Below, piece after piece: positions 9,157-17,953 of a stretch of DNA of 64,000 nt. Position 1 is the first letter of the stretch; the number at the start of each line of letters is the position of its first letter. The DNA comes from Cellvibrio fontiphilus_A (GTDB lineage: Bacteria > Pseudomonadota > Gammaproteobacteria > Pseudomonadales > Cellvibrionaceae), in the NCBI RefSeq assembly GCF_042646205.1, contig NZ_JBHRTF010000002.1:806001-870000 (forward strand). The letters are read 5' to 3'. The notes beneath the pieces were generated by a model that was not told the origin of the DNA, searched no databases, and saw nothing but the letters and a program-made list of their open reading frames with translations. The translations under genes and the position numbers were made by a program.

Positions 9157-10554
9157 ATGTATGGTTTTTTTATGAATATCCAGAGGCTATGGAGGCAGTG
9201 CCAGCTGTGGTTGATTGCTGTTCTATTTGTTGCCGTTAATGCAGTTTTTATTCTTGGCGTTACCTTCGGTATTCCACTCAGTGATGAGTGGCGTTGGGTT
9301 AAAGAACTATTATTTCCGCTGCAACGTGGTGAGATTGGCTTAGGTCAGTATTTATTAGGTGAATATGCTTTTTTGTCCCATTCACATTATTTAGCTCTAC
9401 TATTTTTGTGGTTCGATTATTCCTACCTGAGTTTGGATTTTCGGTATTTTAGCTACCTGGGTTTGTTGTTCTATTTGAGCACCTATGTTGCTTTACTGGT
9501 GTATTGCAAGCGTTATTTATTTCAAGATATAAATTTCAGCCTTGCTCCGATTCTTATACTCAGTGTCGGTTATTTTTGTATCACCAGCGATTTTCCTTGG
9601 TTGCTTGTAGTATTTGAATATGTGTATTTTTTTATTGCCATCATTACCTTGTTGATGCTGGATTCCTTCCTGCAGGGCAGAGTAGGCCTGAAGCTTTTGC
9701 TGGCGACAATGCTTGGTTGTTTAGTATTGGCTGACACTATTGGTATGGCGGCAGTTTTTATGTGCCTGTTCGCTTTGCTTATTAACGCCATTTTTGTACC
9801 CGCAAAACGTAAACCGTTTTTTCTTATAATGGCAGTAATCACTGCTTTTTTTGTATTGCAATATTTTTTGTTGGGAAAGGGCATAGGTATCAGTGCACAT
9901 TCGCGTGTTGACACACTTATAGCCATGCTGCGTAACCCGGCTGATACATTGATCTCATTTATGTCCATATTTAGTCAGCCGCTAGTGGATATTAATATTC
10001 TCAAATATGTTGTCGGCGAGCGCAATGCGCCAATTTTGCAGTTTGGGCTTGGTATTTGTGGATTTATATTTACAGCTTGGATGTTGTATTACTATTTTAA
10101 TGAACGCGGCTGGCAAAAATCCCAATTGCCCTTGCTTTTTATTGGTTACAGCATGATGACTTGGGCGTTGATTTTTATTTCCCGATATCAGGATTACGGT
10201 GTGTCGGTTATGGATGAGCCGCGTTACGTGCGCCTGTTTACGCTGATTTACGTGGGCGTTGGAATTGCTGCCTTTTGCATAACGCACACTGTGCAAATAC
10301 GCAGAGTCTTCACTTCTGCCGCAGTTATTTTACTGTGCACATATTCTGGTTCTGCAGTCTTTAAATATTGGCAGGATCAATATATTGAATCCTACTTTAG
10401 CAATGCAAAGGCGGAGCTGTTGAAGGAGCCTATAGATTCGCAAGCGCTTGCTGTGTATATAGGTCGTTGTGCAAATGATTATTGCACCAGTGTTGTTGAG
10501 CAAATGAGAGCGGAGAAGCTAAGTATTTTTAAGGAGTCAGATATTACCCGCTAA
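9157..10554 (+). CDS. Multispanning inner-membrane protein of unknown function
   Basis: 465 residues with roughly ten to twelve hydrophobic segments and no motif I can assign with confidence. Overall shape (short N-terminal cytoplasmic tail, a first membrane helix at ~15-37, many helices, small soluble C-terminus with paired cysteines CANDYC) recalls GtrII-type or GT-C glycosyltransferases and polysaccharide polymerases. An SDEWRWVKELLFP segment after helix 1 sits where GT-C enzymes carry an acidic catalytic residue. It starts five bases after the acyltransferase stop, with GGAG eight bases upstream of the ATG, so it belongs to the same operon. A role in chain polymerisation or glucosylation is only a guess. 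Confidence 0.6.
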   Translation: MYGFFMNIQRLWRQCQLWLIAVLFVAVNAVFILGVTFGIPLSDEWRWVKELLFPLQRGEIGLGQYLLGEYAFLSHSHYLALLFLWFDYSYLSLDFRYFSYLGLLFYLSTYVALLVYCKRYLFQDINFSLAPILILSVGYFCITSDFPWLLVVFEYVYFFIAIITLLMLDSFLQGRVGLKLLLATMLGCLVLADTIGMAAVFMCLFALLINAIFVPAKRKPFFLIMAVITAFFVLQYFLLGKGIGISAHSRVDTLIAMLRNPADTLISFMSIFSQPLVDINILKYVVGERNAPILQFGLGICGFIFTAWMLYYYFNERGWQKSQLPLLFIGYSMMTWALIFISRYQDYGVSVMDEPRYVRLFTLIYVGVGIAAFCITHTVQIRRVFTSAAVILLCTYSGSAVFKYWQDQYIESYFSNAKAELLKEPIDSQALAVYIGRCANDYCTSVVEQMRAEKLSIFKESDITR

Positions 10555-10569
10555 CTATAGCGGGCAATA
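10542..10569. terminator. Hairpin between convergent genes (possible bidirectional terminator)
   Basis: CCCGCTA-ACTA-TAGCGGG, extended by ATATT/AATAT arms with one A-C mismatch. It sits exactly where the + strand membrane-protein gene and the - strand rfbD end and overlap. There is no strong T-tract, so termination efficiency is uncertain. Confidence 0.5.
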
Positions 10570-11429
10570 TTCTCCAGCGCCGCGCCCCAATTGCTTGGTT
10601 TGATACCAAAATTTTTTTCAATTTTGCTGCAATCCAATTTGGAATTTGCGGGGCGTTTGGCGGGGGTCGGGTAATCAGCAGTGCCAATAGCATTCAACTG
10701 TGGAATCGCTTTGTTATATAGCTTTGTTTTTTCTGCTGCGGAAAAAATTTTCTGCGCAAAACCAAACCAGCTGATATGCGGTGCACCTGAGTAGTGGTAA
10801 ATGCCCCAAATAGTTGGGTTGCCCGAAGCATAGTGTTTGACAATCTGGATTAATGTCGTGGCGATATCACCAGCATAGGTTGGTCCGCCTTCTTGATCTG
10901 CCACTATACCTAAACTCTCCCGCGAGCTACCCAGGCGCAGCATAGTTTTCACAAAGTTATTGCCGTGCTCACCAAAAACCCAGGCAGTGCGCAGAATTAT
11001 ATGTTTATCGTTGGTGGCGATAACCGCGTGTTCGCCTGCTAATTTGCTCTGCCCGTAAATACCCTGTGGTGCAGCCTCATCTTCTTCGCGGTAGCTTCCA
11101 CTGGCATCACCGCCAAATACATAATCGGTTGAGATATGCAAAATCGCAGCGCCTACTGTTTTTGCAGCACGTGCAAGATTAGCCGGGCCATCGCGGTTGA
11201 TCGCATAAGCTAGCTCAGGTTCTTGTTCGGCTTTGTCTACTGCTGTGTAGGCTGCTGCGTTGATAATCACATCAGGTTTTAGCTCGGCAATACAGGTGTT
11301 TACTGCATTAGTATCGCTGATATCCAATTCGCTGCGGGTAAGTGCGACAAAATCAAAATCCTGCTCACGCAACTGTTGTTGCAGGCAATAACCGACCTGA
11401 CCGTTAGCACCGGTAACTACAATCTTCAT
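10551..11429 (-). CDS. rfbD: dTDP-4-dehydrorhamnose reductase
   Basis: 292 residues, the usual RmlD length. It performs the last step to dTDP-L-rhamnose, reducing the 4-keto group with NAD(P)H. The Rossmann motif GANGQVGYCL, the catalytic STDYVFGG segment and YGQSK (Tyr-x-x-x-Lys) are present, and HISWFGFAQKIF is a family hallmark. Its ATG overlaps the rfbA stop (ATGA), so rfbB-rfbA-rfbD is read as one unit. It ends four bases inside the convergent membrane-protein gene. Confidence 0.96.
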   Translation of the reverse strand: MKIVVTGANGQVGYCLQQQLREQDFDFVALTRSELDISDTNAVNTCIAELKPDVIINAAAYTAVDKAEQEPELAYAINRDGPANLARAAKTVGAAILHISTDYVFGGDASGSYREEDEAAPQGIYGQSKLAGEHAVIATNDKHIILRTAWVFGEHGNNFVKTMLRLGSSRESLGIVADQEGGPTYAGDIATTLIQIVKHYASGNPTIWGIYHYSGAPHISWFGFAQKIFSAAEKTKLYNKAIPQLNAIGTADYPTPAKRPANSKLDCSKIEKNFGIKPSNWGAALENIARYS

Positions 11430-12301
11430 GCTTTTGCCTGCTCTGCAATTTTTAACAGATATTGACCGTATCCGGTTTTTGCCAGTGCTTTGCCTTCAGC
11501 AATTAATTGCTCTTTGTTGATCCATTTGTTGGCGAAGGCAATTTCCTCAAGGCAGGCAACTTTTAAGCCTTGCCGATGTTCAATGGTTTGCACAAAGTGA
11601 CCAGCTTCAAGCAAGCTATCGTGAGTGCCGGTATCCAGCCATGCGTAACCACGGCCAAGCAGCTCTACATTTAAATCGCCACGCTCTAAATACGCATTAT
11701 TAACACTGGTAATTTCCAGCTCACCGCGAGCAGAGGGTTTAATGGATTTGGCAATTTCTATTACGTCGTTATCGTAAAAATACAAACCCGTCACTGCATA
11801 ATTGGATTTGGGTTTTGCAGGTTTTTCTTCGATGGAAATAGCGCGCATTTGTTGGTCAAATTCCACTACTCCGAAGCGGCCCGGATCATTGACGTGATAA
11901 CCAAATACTGTTGCGCCGGTTTTACGTTTGACAGCATTGTGCAAGTGTTGGGTGAGGCCATGACCGTAATAAATGTTGTCGCCTAGCACCAGGCAGACAT
12001 TGTCTTTTCCGATGAAGCCTTCACCAATAATAAAGGCTTGTGCCAAACCATCCGGGCTTGGTTGCACGGCGTAATTCAAACGGATTCCATACTGCGAACC
12101 ATCACCCAGTAGGCGCATAAAGCTGGCGGAATCCTCTGGGGTGGTGATGATGAGAATGTCTTGAATGCCTGCCAGCATCAACACCGATAGCGGGTAGTAA
12201 ATCATTGGTTTGTCGTAGATCGGCAGCAGCTGTTTGGACACACCCTTGGTAATGGGGTGGAGGCGAGTGCCGCTGCCCCCTGCGAGAATAATGCCTTTCA
12301 T
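11426..12301 (-). CDS. rfbA: Glucose-1-phosphate thymidylyltransferase
   Basis: 291 residues, full RmlA length. It makes dTDP-glucose from dTTP and glucose-1-phosphate, the entry step to dTDP-rhamnose. The N-terminal nucleotide-binding GGSGTRLHP, the SKQLLPIYDKPMIYYPLS block, the VCLVLGDNIYYGHGL segment and EEKPAKPKSNYAVTGLYFYD are all classical. Start ATG has AGGA six bases upstream. The gene is centred between rfbB and rfbD. Confidence 0.97.
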   Translation of the reverse strand: MKGIILAGGSGTRLHPITKGVSKQLLPIYDKPMIYYPLSVLMLAGIQDILIITTPEDSASFMRLLGDGSQYGIRLNYAVQPSPDGLAQAFIIGEGFIGKDNVCLVLGDNIYYGHGLTQHLHNAVKRKTGATVFGYHVNDPGRFGVVEFDQQMRAISIEEKPAKPKSNYAVTGLYFYDNDVIEIAKSIKPSARGELEITSVNNAYLERGDLNVELLGRGYAWLDTGTHDSLLEAGHFVQTIEHRQGLKVACLEEIAFANKWINKEQLIAEGKALAKTGYGQYLLKIAEQAKA

Positions 12302-12361
12302 AAAAAATCCTGGTGCTTTGAATACGCATCGCCAACGCCGGTTGAGGATGCATAGATTGGA

Positions 12362-13429
12362 TTATTGGTTGCCGAGGCGCTCACGCTGATAGCTGCCATC
12401 CTGGACGCGCTGCGCCCAGGTCAGGTTTTCCAAATACCAAATGACGGTTTTGCGAATACCTGACTCAAAGGTTTCCTCGGGTGACCAACCTAGTTCGCGT
12501 TTGATTTTGCTGGCATCAATTGCGTAGCGAATATCATGGCCGGGGCGATCCTGCACAAAAGTAATCAGTTCGCGATGCGCGTTGATGGGCAGGTCAGTGG
12601 AGGCCAGAGGGCGCAACTCATCCAGCAATTCGCAAATTTTCAGTACCACATCGAGATTTTGTTTCTCGTTGTGGCCACCGATATTGTACGTCTCGCCGAT
12701 AGCGCCTTCTGTAACCACTTTGTAAAGGGCGCGGGCATGGTCTTCCACAAAGAGCCAGTCGCGAATCTGGTTGCCTTTACCGTAAACCGGCAGGGGCTTG
12801 CCTTCCAGCGCATTGAGTATGACCAGCGGAATCAATTTCTCGGGGAAGTGGTAGGGGCCATAATTATTGGAGCAGTTGGTAACCAGGGTTGGCAGGCCAT
12901 AGGTCCGGCGCCAGGCGCGCACCAGGTGGTCGGAGCTGGCCTTGCTCGCAGAGTAGGGCGAGCTGGGGGCATAGGGTGTGGTTTCGGTGAATAAATCTTC
13001 CGGCCCTTCGAGGTCGCCGTAAACTTCATCGGTGGAAATGTGATGAAAGCGGAATGCGGCTTTGCGGGCTTCTGGCAGGTTTTTCCAGTAGTCGCGACTG
13101 GCTTCCAACAACTGGTAGGTGCCGACAATATTGGTTTCGATAAACGCGGCAGGGCCGTCGATGGAGCGATCCACATGGCTTTCTGCTGCCAAATGCATCA
13201 CCGCGTCGGGTTGATGCTGGGCAAATACTCTATCCAGCCCGGCGCGGTCACAAATATCTACTTGCTCAAAAGCGTAGCGAGCATTGTCGGCAACACTGGT
13301 GAGTGATTCCAGGTTGCCGGCGTAGGTGAGTTTATCCAGATTAACTACCGAGTCATCGGTGTTATTAATGATATGGCGTACAACGGCAGAGCCGATAAAT
13401 CCGGCGCCGCCGGTAACCAAAATTTTCAT
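12362..13429 (-). CDS. rfbB: dTDP-glucose 4,6-dehydratase
   Basis: 355 residues. It converts dTDP-glucose to dTDP-4-keto-6-deoxyglucose. The NAD-binding GGAGFIGSA, the STDEVYGDL catalytic block, YSASKASSD (Tyr-x-x-x-Lys) and the NIGGHNEKQN region identify the RmlB family. I chose ATG at 13429 over an in-frame TTG at 13435 because GGGA lies six bases upstream and MKILVTGG is the family's standard N-terminus. It is 11 bases downstream of ugd, so ugd and the rhamnose genes may share a transcript. Confidence 0.96.
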   Translation of the reverse strand: MKILVTGGAGFIGSAVVRHIINNTDDSVVNLDKLTYAGNLESLTSVADNARYAFEQVDICDRAGLDRVFAQHQPDAVMHLAAESHVDRSIDGPAAFIETNIVGTYQLLEASRDYWKNLPEARKAAFRFHHISTDEVYGDLEGPEDLFTETTPYAPSSPYSASKASSDHLVRAWRRTYGLPTLVTNCSNNYGPYHFPEKLIPLVILNALEGKPLPVYGKGNQIRDWLFVEDHARALYKVVTEGAIGETYNIGGHNEKQNLDVVLKICELLDELRPLASTDLPINAHRELITFVQDRPGHDIRYAIDASKIKRELGWSPEETFESGIRKTVIWYLENLTWAQRVQDGSYQRERLGNQ

Positions 13430-13440
13430 AACCAATCCCG

Positions 13441-14769
13441 TTATTGCTGGCGGCCAACCGAGTAGTAATTAAAACCGCGTTTGGCCATACGTTTAGGGTC
13501 ATACATGTTGCGGCCATCAAAAATCGTGGCTTGGCTGAGCATGTCTTTAACCAAGTCAAAATCCGGTGCGCGGAAGGCTTGCCATTCGGTCACAATAATC
13601 AGCGCATCGGCATGTTTCAGCGCGCTTTCTTTGGTGCCGCACAACAGCAGGTCGTCGCGGTTACCGTAAATGCGCTGGGTTTCGTTCATGGCTTCCGGGT
13701 CAAAAGCCTGTACCTTGGCGCCGGCCGCCCAGAGCGCTTCCATTAATACGCGCGATGGTGCCTCGCGCATGTCGTCAGTGTTGGGTTTGAAGCTGAGGCC
13801 CCAGAGTGCAAAGGTTTTGCCTTTGAGTTCTCCGCCAAAATGCTTACTGATTTTATTGAACAGAGTGGTTTTTTGTTCATTGTTGCGCGCTTCGACGGCC
13901 TTTAGCACCTTGGCGTCAAACTTGATTTGGTCTGCGGTTTGGATGAGCGCCTGCACATCTTTGGGGAAGCAGGAGCCGCCGTAACCCACACCCGGGTAGA
14001 TGAAGTGATAGCCAATACGTGGGTCGCTACCAATGCCATGACGCACTGCCTCAATATCTGCGCCAAGGATTTCGGCGAGGTTGGCCATTTCATTCATAAA
14101 GCTGATTTTGGTGGCAAGCATGCAGTTGGCGGCATATTTGGTCAGCTCTGCACTGCGTACATCCATCACGATGATTTTTTCGTGGTTGCGATTGAACGGC
14201 GCATAAAGCTCGCGCATTACATCTTCGGCGTCCTTGTTGTCGGTGCCAATAACGATGCGGTCCGGCTTCATACAGTCGGCAACGGCTGAACCCTCTTTGA
14301 GGAATTCGGGGTTGGAGATCACATCAAAGGTAAGTTCGGTTTTGCCTTTGGCTTGAAGTACTTCGGTGATACTGGCTTTGACTTTGTCACCAGTACCCAC
14401 CGGCACGGTGGACTTATCCACCACAATTTTGTGGGATTCCATATGTTCGGCAATGGTGCTGGCTACGGCGAGTACGTATTTTAAATCTGCCGAACCATCT
14501 TCATCGGGCGGTGTGCCCACGGCGATAAACTGGACTTCGCCGTGTTTAACCCCCAGTGCGGCATCGATGGTGAAGCTCAAGCGGCCGGCGGCAAAATTCT
14601 CTTTGACCAAAGGTTCCAAGCCGGGCTCATAAATCGGGATTCGCCCCTGTTTCAAAGCCTCTACCTTATCGGCGTCCACATCTACACAAACCACATCGTG
14701 GCCCACTTCAGCCAGAATCGCGGCTTGCACCAAGCCGACATAGCCAATTCCAAATACGGTAACTTTCAT
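13441..14769 (-). CDS. ugd: UDP-glucose 6-dehydrogenase
   Basis: 442 residues. It oxidises UDP-glucose to UDP-glucuronate with two NAD+. The N-terminal Rossmann motif GIGYVGLVQAA, the NPEFLKEGSAVADC substrate block, the catalytic cysteine in YGGSCFPKDV and the C-terminal GLSFKPNTDDMREAPS segment are the bacterial UGD set. It feeds the UDP-glucuronate 4-epimerase at 19031-20038 and uronic-acid-containing polymers. ATG start, with AAGGA 11 bases upstream. It differs from the second nucleotide-sugar dehydrogenase in the window (20089-21363), which is of the TviB/WbpO class. Confidence 0.95.
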   Translation of the reverse strand: MKVTVFGIGYVGLVQAAILAEVGHDVVCVDVDADKVEALKQGRIPIYEPGLEPLVKENFAAGRLSFTIDAALGVKHGEVQFIAVGTPPDEDGSADLKYVLAVASTIAEHMESHKIVVDKSTVPVGTGDKVKASITEVLQAKGKTELTFDVISNPEFLKEGSAVADCMKPDRIVIGTDNKDAEDVMRELYAPFNRNHEKIIVMDVRSAELTKYAANCMLATKISFMNEMANLAEILGADIEAVRHGIGSDPRIGYHFIYPGVGYGGSCFPKDVQALIQTADQIKFDAKVLKAVEARNNEQKTTLFNKISKHFGGELKGKTFALWGLSFKPNTDDMREAPSRVLMEALWAAGAKVQAFDPEAMNETQRIYGNRDDLLLCGTKESALKHADALIIVTEWQAFRAPDFDLVKDMLSQATIFDGRNMYDPKRMAKRGFNYYSVGRQQ

Positions 14770-14811
14770 GGTGACTTAGTTCCTTTGTAAAGAGAAAAAT
14801 CCGGTTTCTAC

Positions 14812-16248
14812 TCAGGAAACAACCTGGCTTAAATTGGCCTGGAGTTTCGCGAGCACTTGTTTTACCAGCGCAGCCGCGCGGGTCTGATCATTTGCTTCGG
14901 CATAACAGCGTAACTCGGGTGCGTTACCGGAAGGGCGCAGGTGAATAATCTCGCCATCATCAAAACGGATACGCAAACCATCGGTGGTATTAACAGCGCT
15001 TACTGTTTTGTCGCTTATGCCAAGCAGCTTGAGTAGCGCTGATTGATCCCCGCTAGCCTCGGCAATCAAGGTTTTACTGGTTGCTGTAGGCACATTCTGG
15101 ATTCTATCGCTGGCCGTAAACCGTGCGGGCAGTGAAGCCACCTGCGCCGACAAACTGTGACTGGCTGCCGCCGCGATAAGCGCAATACCGGGCAGGAGTG
15201 CATCGCGGGTGGGTAAGGCTTTGAGCCATTTGCCATTGAGCTGCACATCGGAGCCCAATAAAAACCCGCCGTTGGCTTCAAACCCGGCAATCGCGGCATG
15301 GCTGCTGGCCAGCTCTTCCAATGCAGCAATGACATAAGGTGAGCCGATTCTGGTGCGGGCAACCTCGGCAAAGGCGCCACATTGTTCAATGGCGCTATTG
15401 CAGCTTACCGGAACCGCCAGCGCGTTAATGCCCAATTGGCGCGCGCACAATAGGCCAACTATGTCGCCGCGCAACCAGTTGCCGTTTTCATCCGCAATGA
15501 GTGGTCTGTCGCCATCGCCATCGGTGGAAAAAATCGCATCAAAACCATATTCCTGTGACCAGCGACGACCTTTTTCTACATCGGCATCGGCGACGGCTTC
15601 GGTGTCTATGGGCACAAAGGTGTCGGTGCGCTCAAGGCTGGTCACCTCGGCACCCAGGCTACGGAACAGATCGGCATAGAGGTCGCGGCCGGCGCTGGAG
15701 TGTTCATAAAGGCCGATATGCAAGCCTCGCATTATGCCCGGGGTGAACACCGCGCAATACCGTTGGATGTAATTGGCGGCGCCCGCCGGGTTAACCTCCG
15801 GCAGTTTGGCATCAAAGGTGGTCAGGTTTTCACGGGTATCGACAATTGCCAGTTCATCGGCTTTGGTGATTTCCCCGGTAGGGCGGTAGAACTTGAGGCC
15901 GTTGCGATCAAACGGGATATGGCTGCCGGTCACCATAATGGCCGGCACACCATCTTGCATCGCCTGGTAAGCCAGGGCCGGCGTGGGTAATACACCGTAA
16001 TAATCCACTGCCACGCCCAAGGCTTCGGCGGCACCGGCGCAGGCGGCTGCCATGACCGGGCTGCTGGGGCGATTATCAATACCAATGGCAAGGCGTTTGA
16101 CACTAAATTCGCGCTGCATAACACGCAGGAAACTCTGGGTAAAACTGGCGACTACCTCGTCAGTAAAATCGACAACCAGACCGCGTGCGCCGGAAGTGCC
16201 AAAGCTGATACCGCTTTGGCCAATAATTTCGTTGAGTAATTTTGTCAT
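14812..16248 (-). CDS. Phosphohexomutase (phosphomannomutase/phosphoglucomutase family)
   Basis: 478 residues. It interconverts hexose 6- and 1-phosphates, probably mannose (next to manC) and possibly glucose. Phosphohexomutase landmarks are FGTSGARGLV at the N-terminus, the phosphoserine loop TGSHIPFDRNG, the metal loop STDGDGDRP, sugar-binding FEANGGFLLG and phosphate-binding RPSGNAPELR. The phosphoserine loop has Ile where many members have Asn (TASHNP). I prefer ATG 16248, because AAGGTGG lies eight bases upstream; a GTG at 16260 in the same frame is possible. It directly follows manC. Confidence 0.88.
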   Translation of the reverse strand: MTKLLNEIIGQSGISFGTSGARGLVVDFTDEVVASFTQSFLRVMQREFSVKRLAIGIDNRPSSPVMAAACAGAAEALGVAVDYYGVLPTPALAYQAMQDGVPAIMVTGSHIPFDRNGLKFYRPTGEITKADELAIVDTRENLTTFDAKLPEVNPAGAANYIQRYCAVFTPGIMRGLHIGLYEHSSAGRDLYADLFRSLGAEVTSLERTDTFVPIDTEAVADADVEKGRRWSQEYGFDAIFSTDGDGDRPLIADENGNWLRGDIVGLLCARQLGINALAVPVSCNSAIEQCGAFAEVARTRIGSPYVIAALEELASSHAAIAGFEANGGFLLGSDVQLNGKWLKALPTRDALLPGIALIAAAASHSLSAQVASLPARFTASDRIQNVPTATSKTLIAEASGDQSALLKLLGISDKTVSAVNTTDGLRIRFDDGEIIHLRPSGNAPELRCYAEANDQTRAAALVKQVLAKLQANLSQVVS

Positions 16249-16261
16249 GACTTTGTCCACC

Positions 16262-17671
16262 TTAACGCTCGGAAAAACGCACTATATCGTCTTCGCCCAA
16301 ATAGGCGCCGGACTGTACCTCGATCAGTTCAAGCGGGATCTTGCCCGGGTTTTCGAGTGAGTGCGCCGTGCCCAGCGGGATATAGATGGATTGGTTTTCG
16401 GTGAGAATGGATTCCTTGCCTGCTACATTCACCCGCGCGGTACCTGACACCACTATCCAGTGCTCGGAGCGGTGATGGTGCATTTGCATGGAGACTTTTT
16501 GTTCTGGCATCACGGTAATGCGTTTAACTTGATAGCGATAGCCAGTATCGATTGAATCCTGTTTACCCCAGCGGCGGTAGACTTCGCGGTGGACTCGATG
16601 CTCGGGGCGCCCGCTTTTTTTCAGGTTTTGCACTATGGCTTTTACATCTTGCACGTGATCTTTGGAGGCCACCAACACGGCATCTTTGGTTTGCACGACA
16701 ATGGTATTTTCCAGCCCCACAGTCGCCACCAGGCCTGTTTCGGCAAACACGTAATTGTTCTGGCTATTAAAGGAAAGCACATCGCCTTTGTGGGAGTTGC
16801 CCTCGATATTTTTCTCCGAAACTTCCCACAGTGAGGACCAGGAGCCCACATCGCTCCAGCCCGCGTCCAGCGGAATCACTACCGCACTGTCGGTTTTTTC
16901 CATCACTGCATAGTCGATGGAGTCATCGGGGCATTTCAGGAAAGCATCTTTATTGACCCGGATAAAGTCCAGGTCGGGGTCGATATTTTCCATGGCCAAT
17001 TCGCAGGCGGCAAAAATATCCGGGCGATACTCTTTCAGGTTGTCCAGATAAACGCTTGCCTTGAACAGGAACATACCGCTGTTCCAGTAGTAGTCGCCAC
17101 TGGCGAGATACTTTTCAGCCGTTTGCAGATTGGGTTTTTCAACAAACTGCTGCACCACATAAGCGGTTTCGGCGCCGGCAATTGCTTGTGAATTGGCCGC
17201 TTGGATGTAGCCATAACCCGTTTCGGGTGCAGTAGGTACTATGCCAAAGGTGACCAGCTTATTTTGTTCGGCGCAGGGAATAGCCGCGCAGACTATGCGA
17301 CGGAATTCGACTTCATCCAGAATGATGTGATCGGCGGCCAGTACCAGCAGCAATGGGTCCAGCCCTTTTTTGAGCGCAGCCAAGGCGGCCAGCGCAATCG
17401 CCGGGGCCGTATTTCTACCGGCAGGCTCGAGGATGATGTTGTTGTTGAGCTGGTTCAGTTGGCGCAATTGCTCGGCGGCAATAAAGCGGTGTTCTTCGTT
17501 GCAAATCACCAGCGGGGGTAGGGTATCCAAACCATTGAGGCGTTTGATGGTGGCCTGCAGCATGGTGGATTTGCCATCCAGATTCAAAAACTGCTTGGGC
17601 ATCAAGTCGCGGGACAGTGGCCACAGGCGACTTCCTGAACCTCCGGCCATAATTACGGGTAGTATCATCAC
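16262..17671 (-). CDS. manC: Mannose-1-phosphate guanylyltransferase / mannose-6-phosphate isomerase
   Basis: 469 residues, the bifunctional ManC/AlgA length. The N-terminal pyrophosphorylase domain has GGSGSRLWPLSR and PKQFLNL and makes GDP-mannose; the ADHIILD and FVEKPN segments follow. The C-terminal cupin (from ~360) has the type II isomerase pattern with QMHHHRSEHWIVVSGTA and PLGTAHSLENPG. With the adjacent mutase it gives fructose-6-P to GDP-mannose. AAGGAGG precedes two adjacent ATG codons (17671 and 17668). It begins 79 bases downstream of tRNA-Arg on the same strand with no clear terminator between. Confidence 0.95.
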   Translation of the reverse strand: MMILPVIMAGGSGSRLWPLSRDLMPKQFLNLDGKSTMLQATIKRLNGLDTLPPLVICNEEHRFIAAEQLRQLNQLNNNIILEPAGRNTAPAIALAALAALKKGLDPLLLVLAADHIILDEVEFRRIVCAAIPCAEQNKLVTFGIVPTAPETGYGYIQAANSQAIAGAETAYVVQQFVEKPNLQTAEKYLASGDYYWNSGMFLFKASVYLDNLKEYRPDIFAACELAMENIDPDLDFIRVNKDAFLKCPDDSIDYAVMEKTDSAVVIPLDAGWSDVGSWSSLWEVSEKNIEGNSHKGDVLSFNSQNNYVFAETGLVATVGLENTIVVQTKDAVLVASKDHVQDVKAIVQNLKKSGRPEHRVHREVYRRWGKQDSIDTGYRYQVKRITVMPEQKVSMQMHHHRSEHWIVVSGTARVNVAGKESILTENQSIYIPLGTAHSLENPGKIPLELIEVQSGAYLGEDDIVRFSER

Positions 17672-17750
17672 TGCCTCCTTGAAGGTTATGAACCCGAAAA
17701 AACGGCAACCGGGTTCAATGGACTAAGTGTATTGAATCGCAAACGGAAAA

Positions 17751-17827
17751 TGGCGCACCCGACAGGATTCGAACCTGTGACCAACGGCTTCGGAAGCCGC
17801 TACTCTATCCAGCTGAGCTACGGGTGC
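17751..17827 (-). tRNA. tRNA-Arg (anticodon CCG)
   Basis: 77 bases with encoded CCA. The acceptor arms GCACCCG/CGGGTGC pair perfectly, the D-arm reads AGCTCAGCTGGATAGAG, the anticodon loop is TTCCGAA giving CCG, and the T-arm is ACAGGTTCGAATCCTGT. The sequence closely resembles enterobacterial tRNA-Arg(CCG). No integrase or duplicated 3' end is seen nearby. Confidence 0.97.
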
Positions 17828-17953
17828 TTGGTGAAATTATGCTGTTGTGCAGTATTTTCGATTTCTGATGGCGATTCCTGCCCGGAATTGCTTGCAAATA
17901 GTTGTCCAACTTGCGTGAACGGGCGCGATTCTACTGGGCTTAGCCAGTGTCGT

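Noticed and set aside
12302..12361. GCATC/GATGC arms between rfbB and rfbA as a terminator
   Set aside because: Only a five-base stem with a large loop and no T-tract; rfbB-A-D is better read as one operon.
17751..17827. tRNA-Arg as an integration site for the polysaccharide clusters
   Set aside because: No integrase gene and no repeat of the tRNA 3' end was found in the window.
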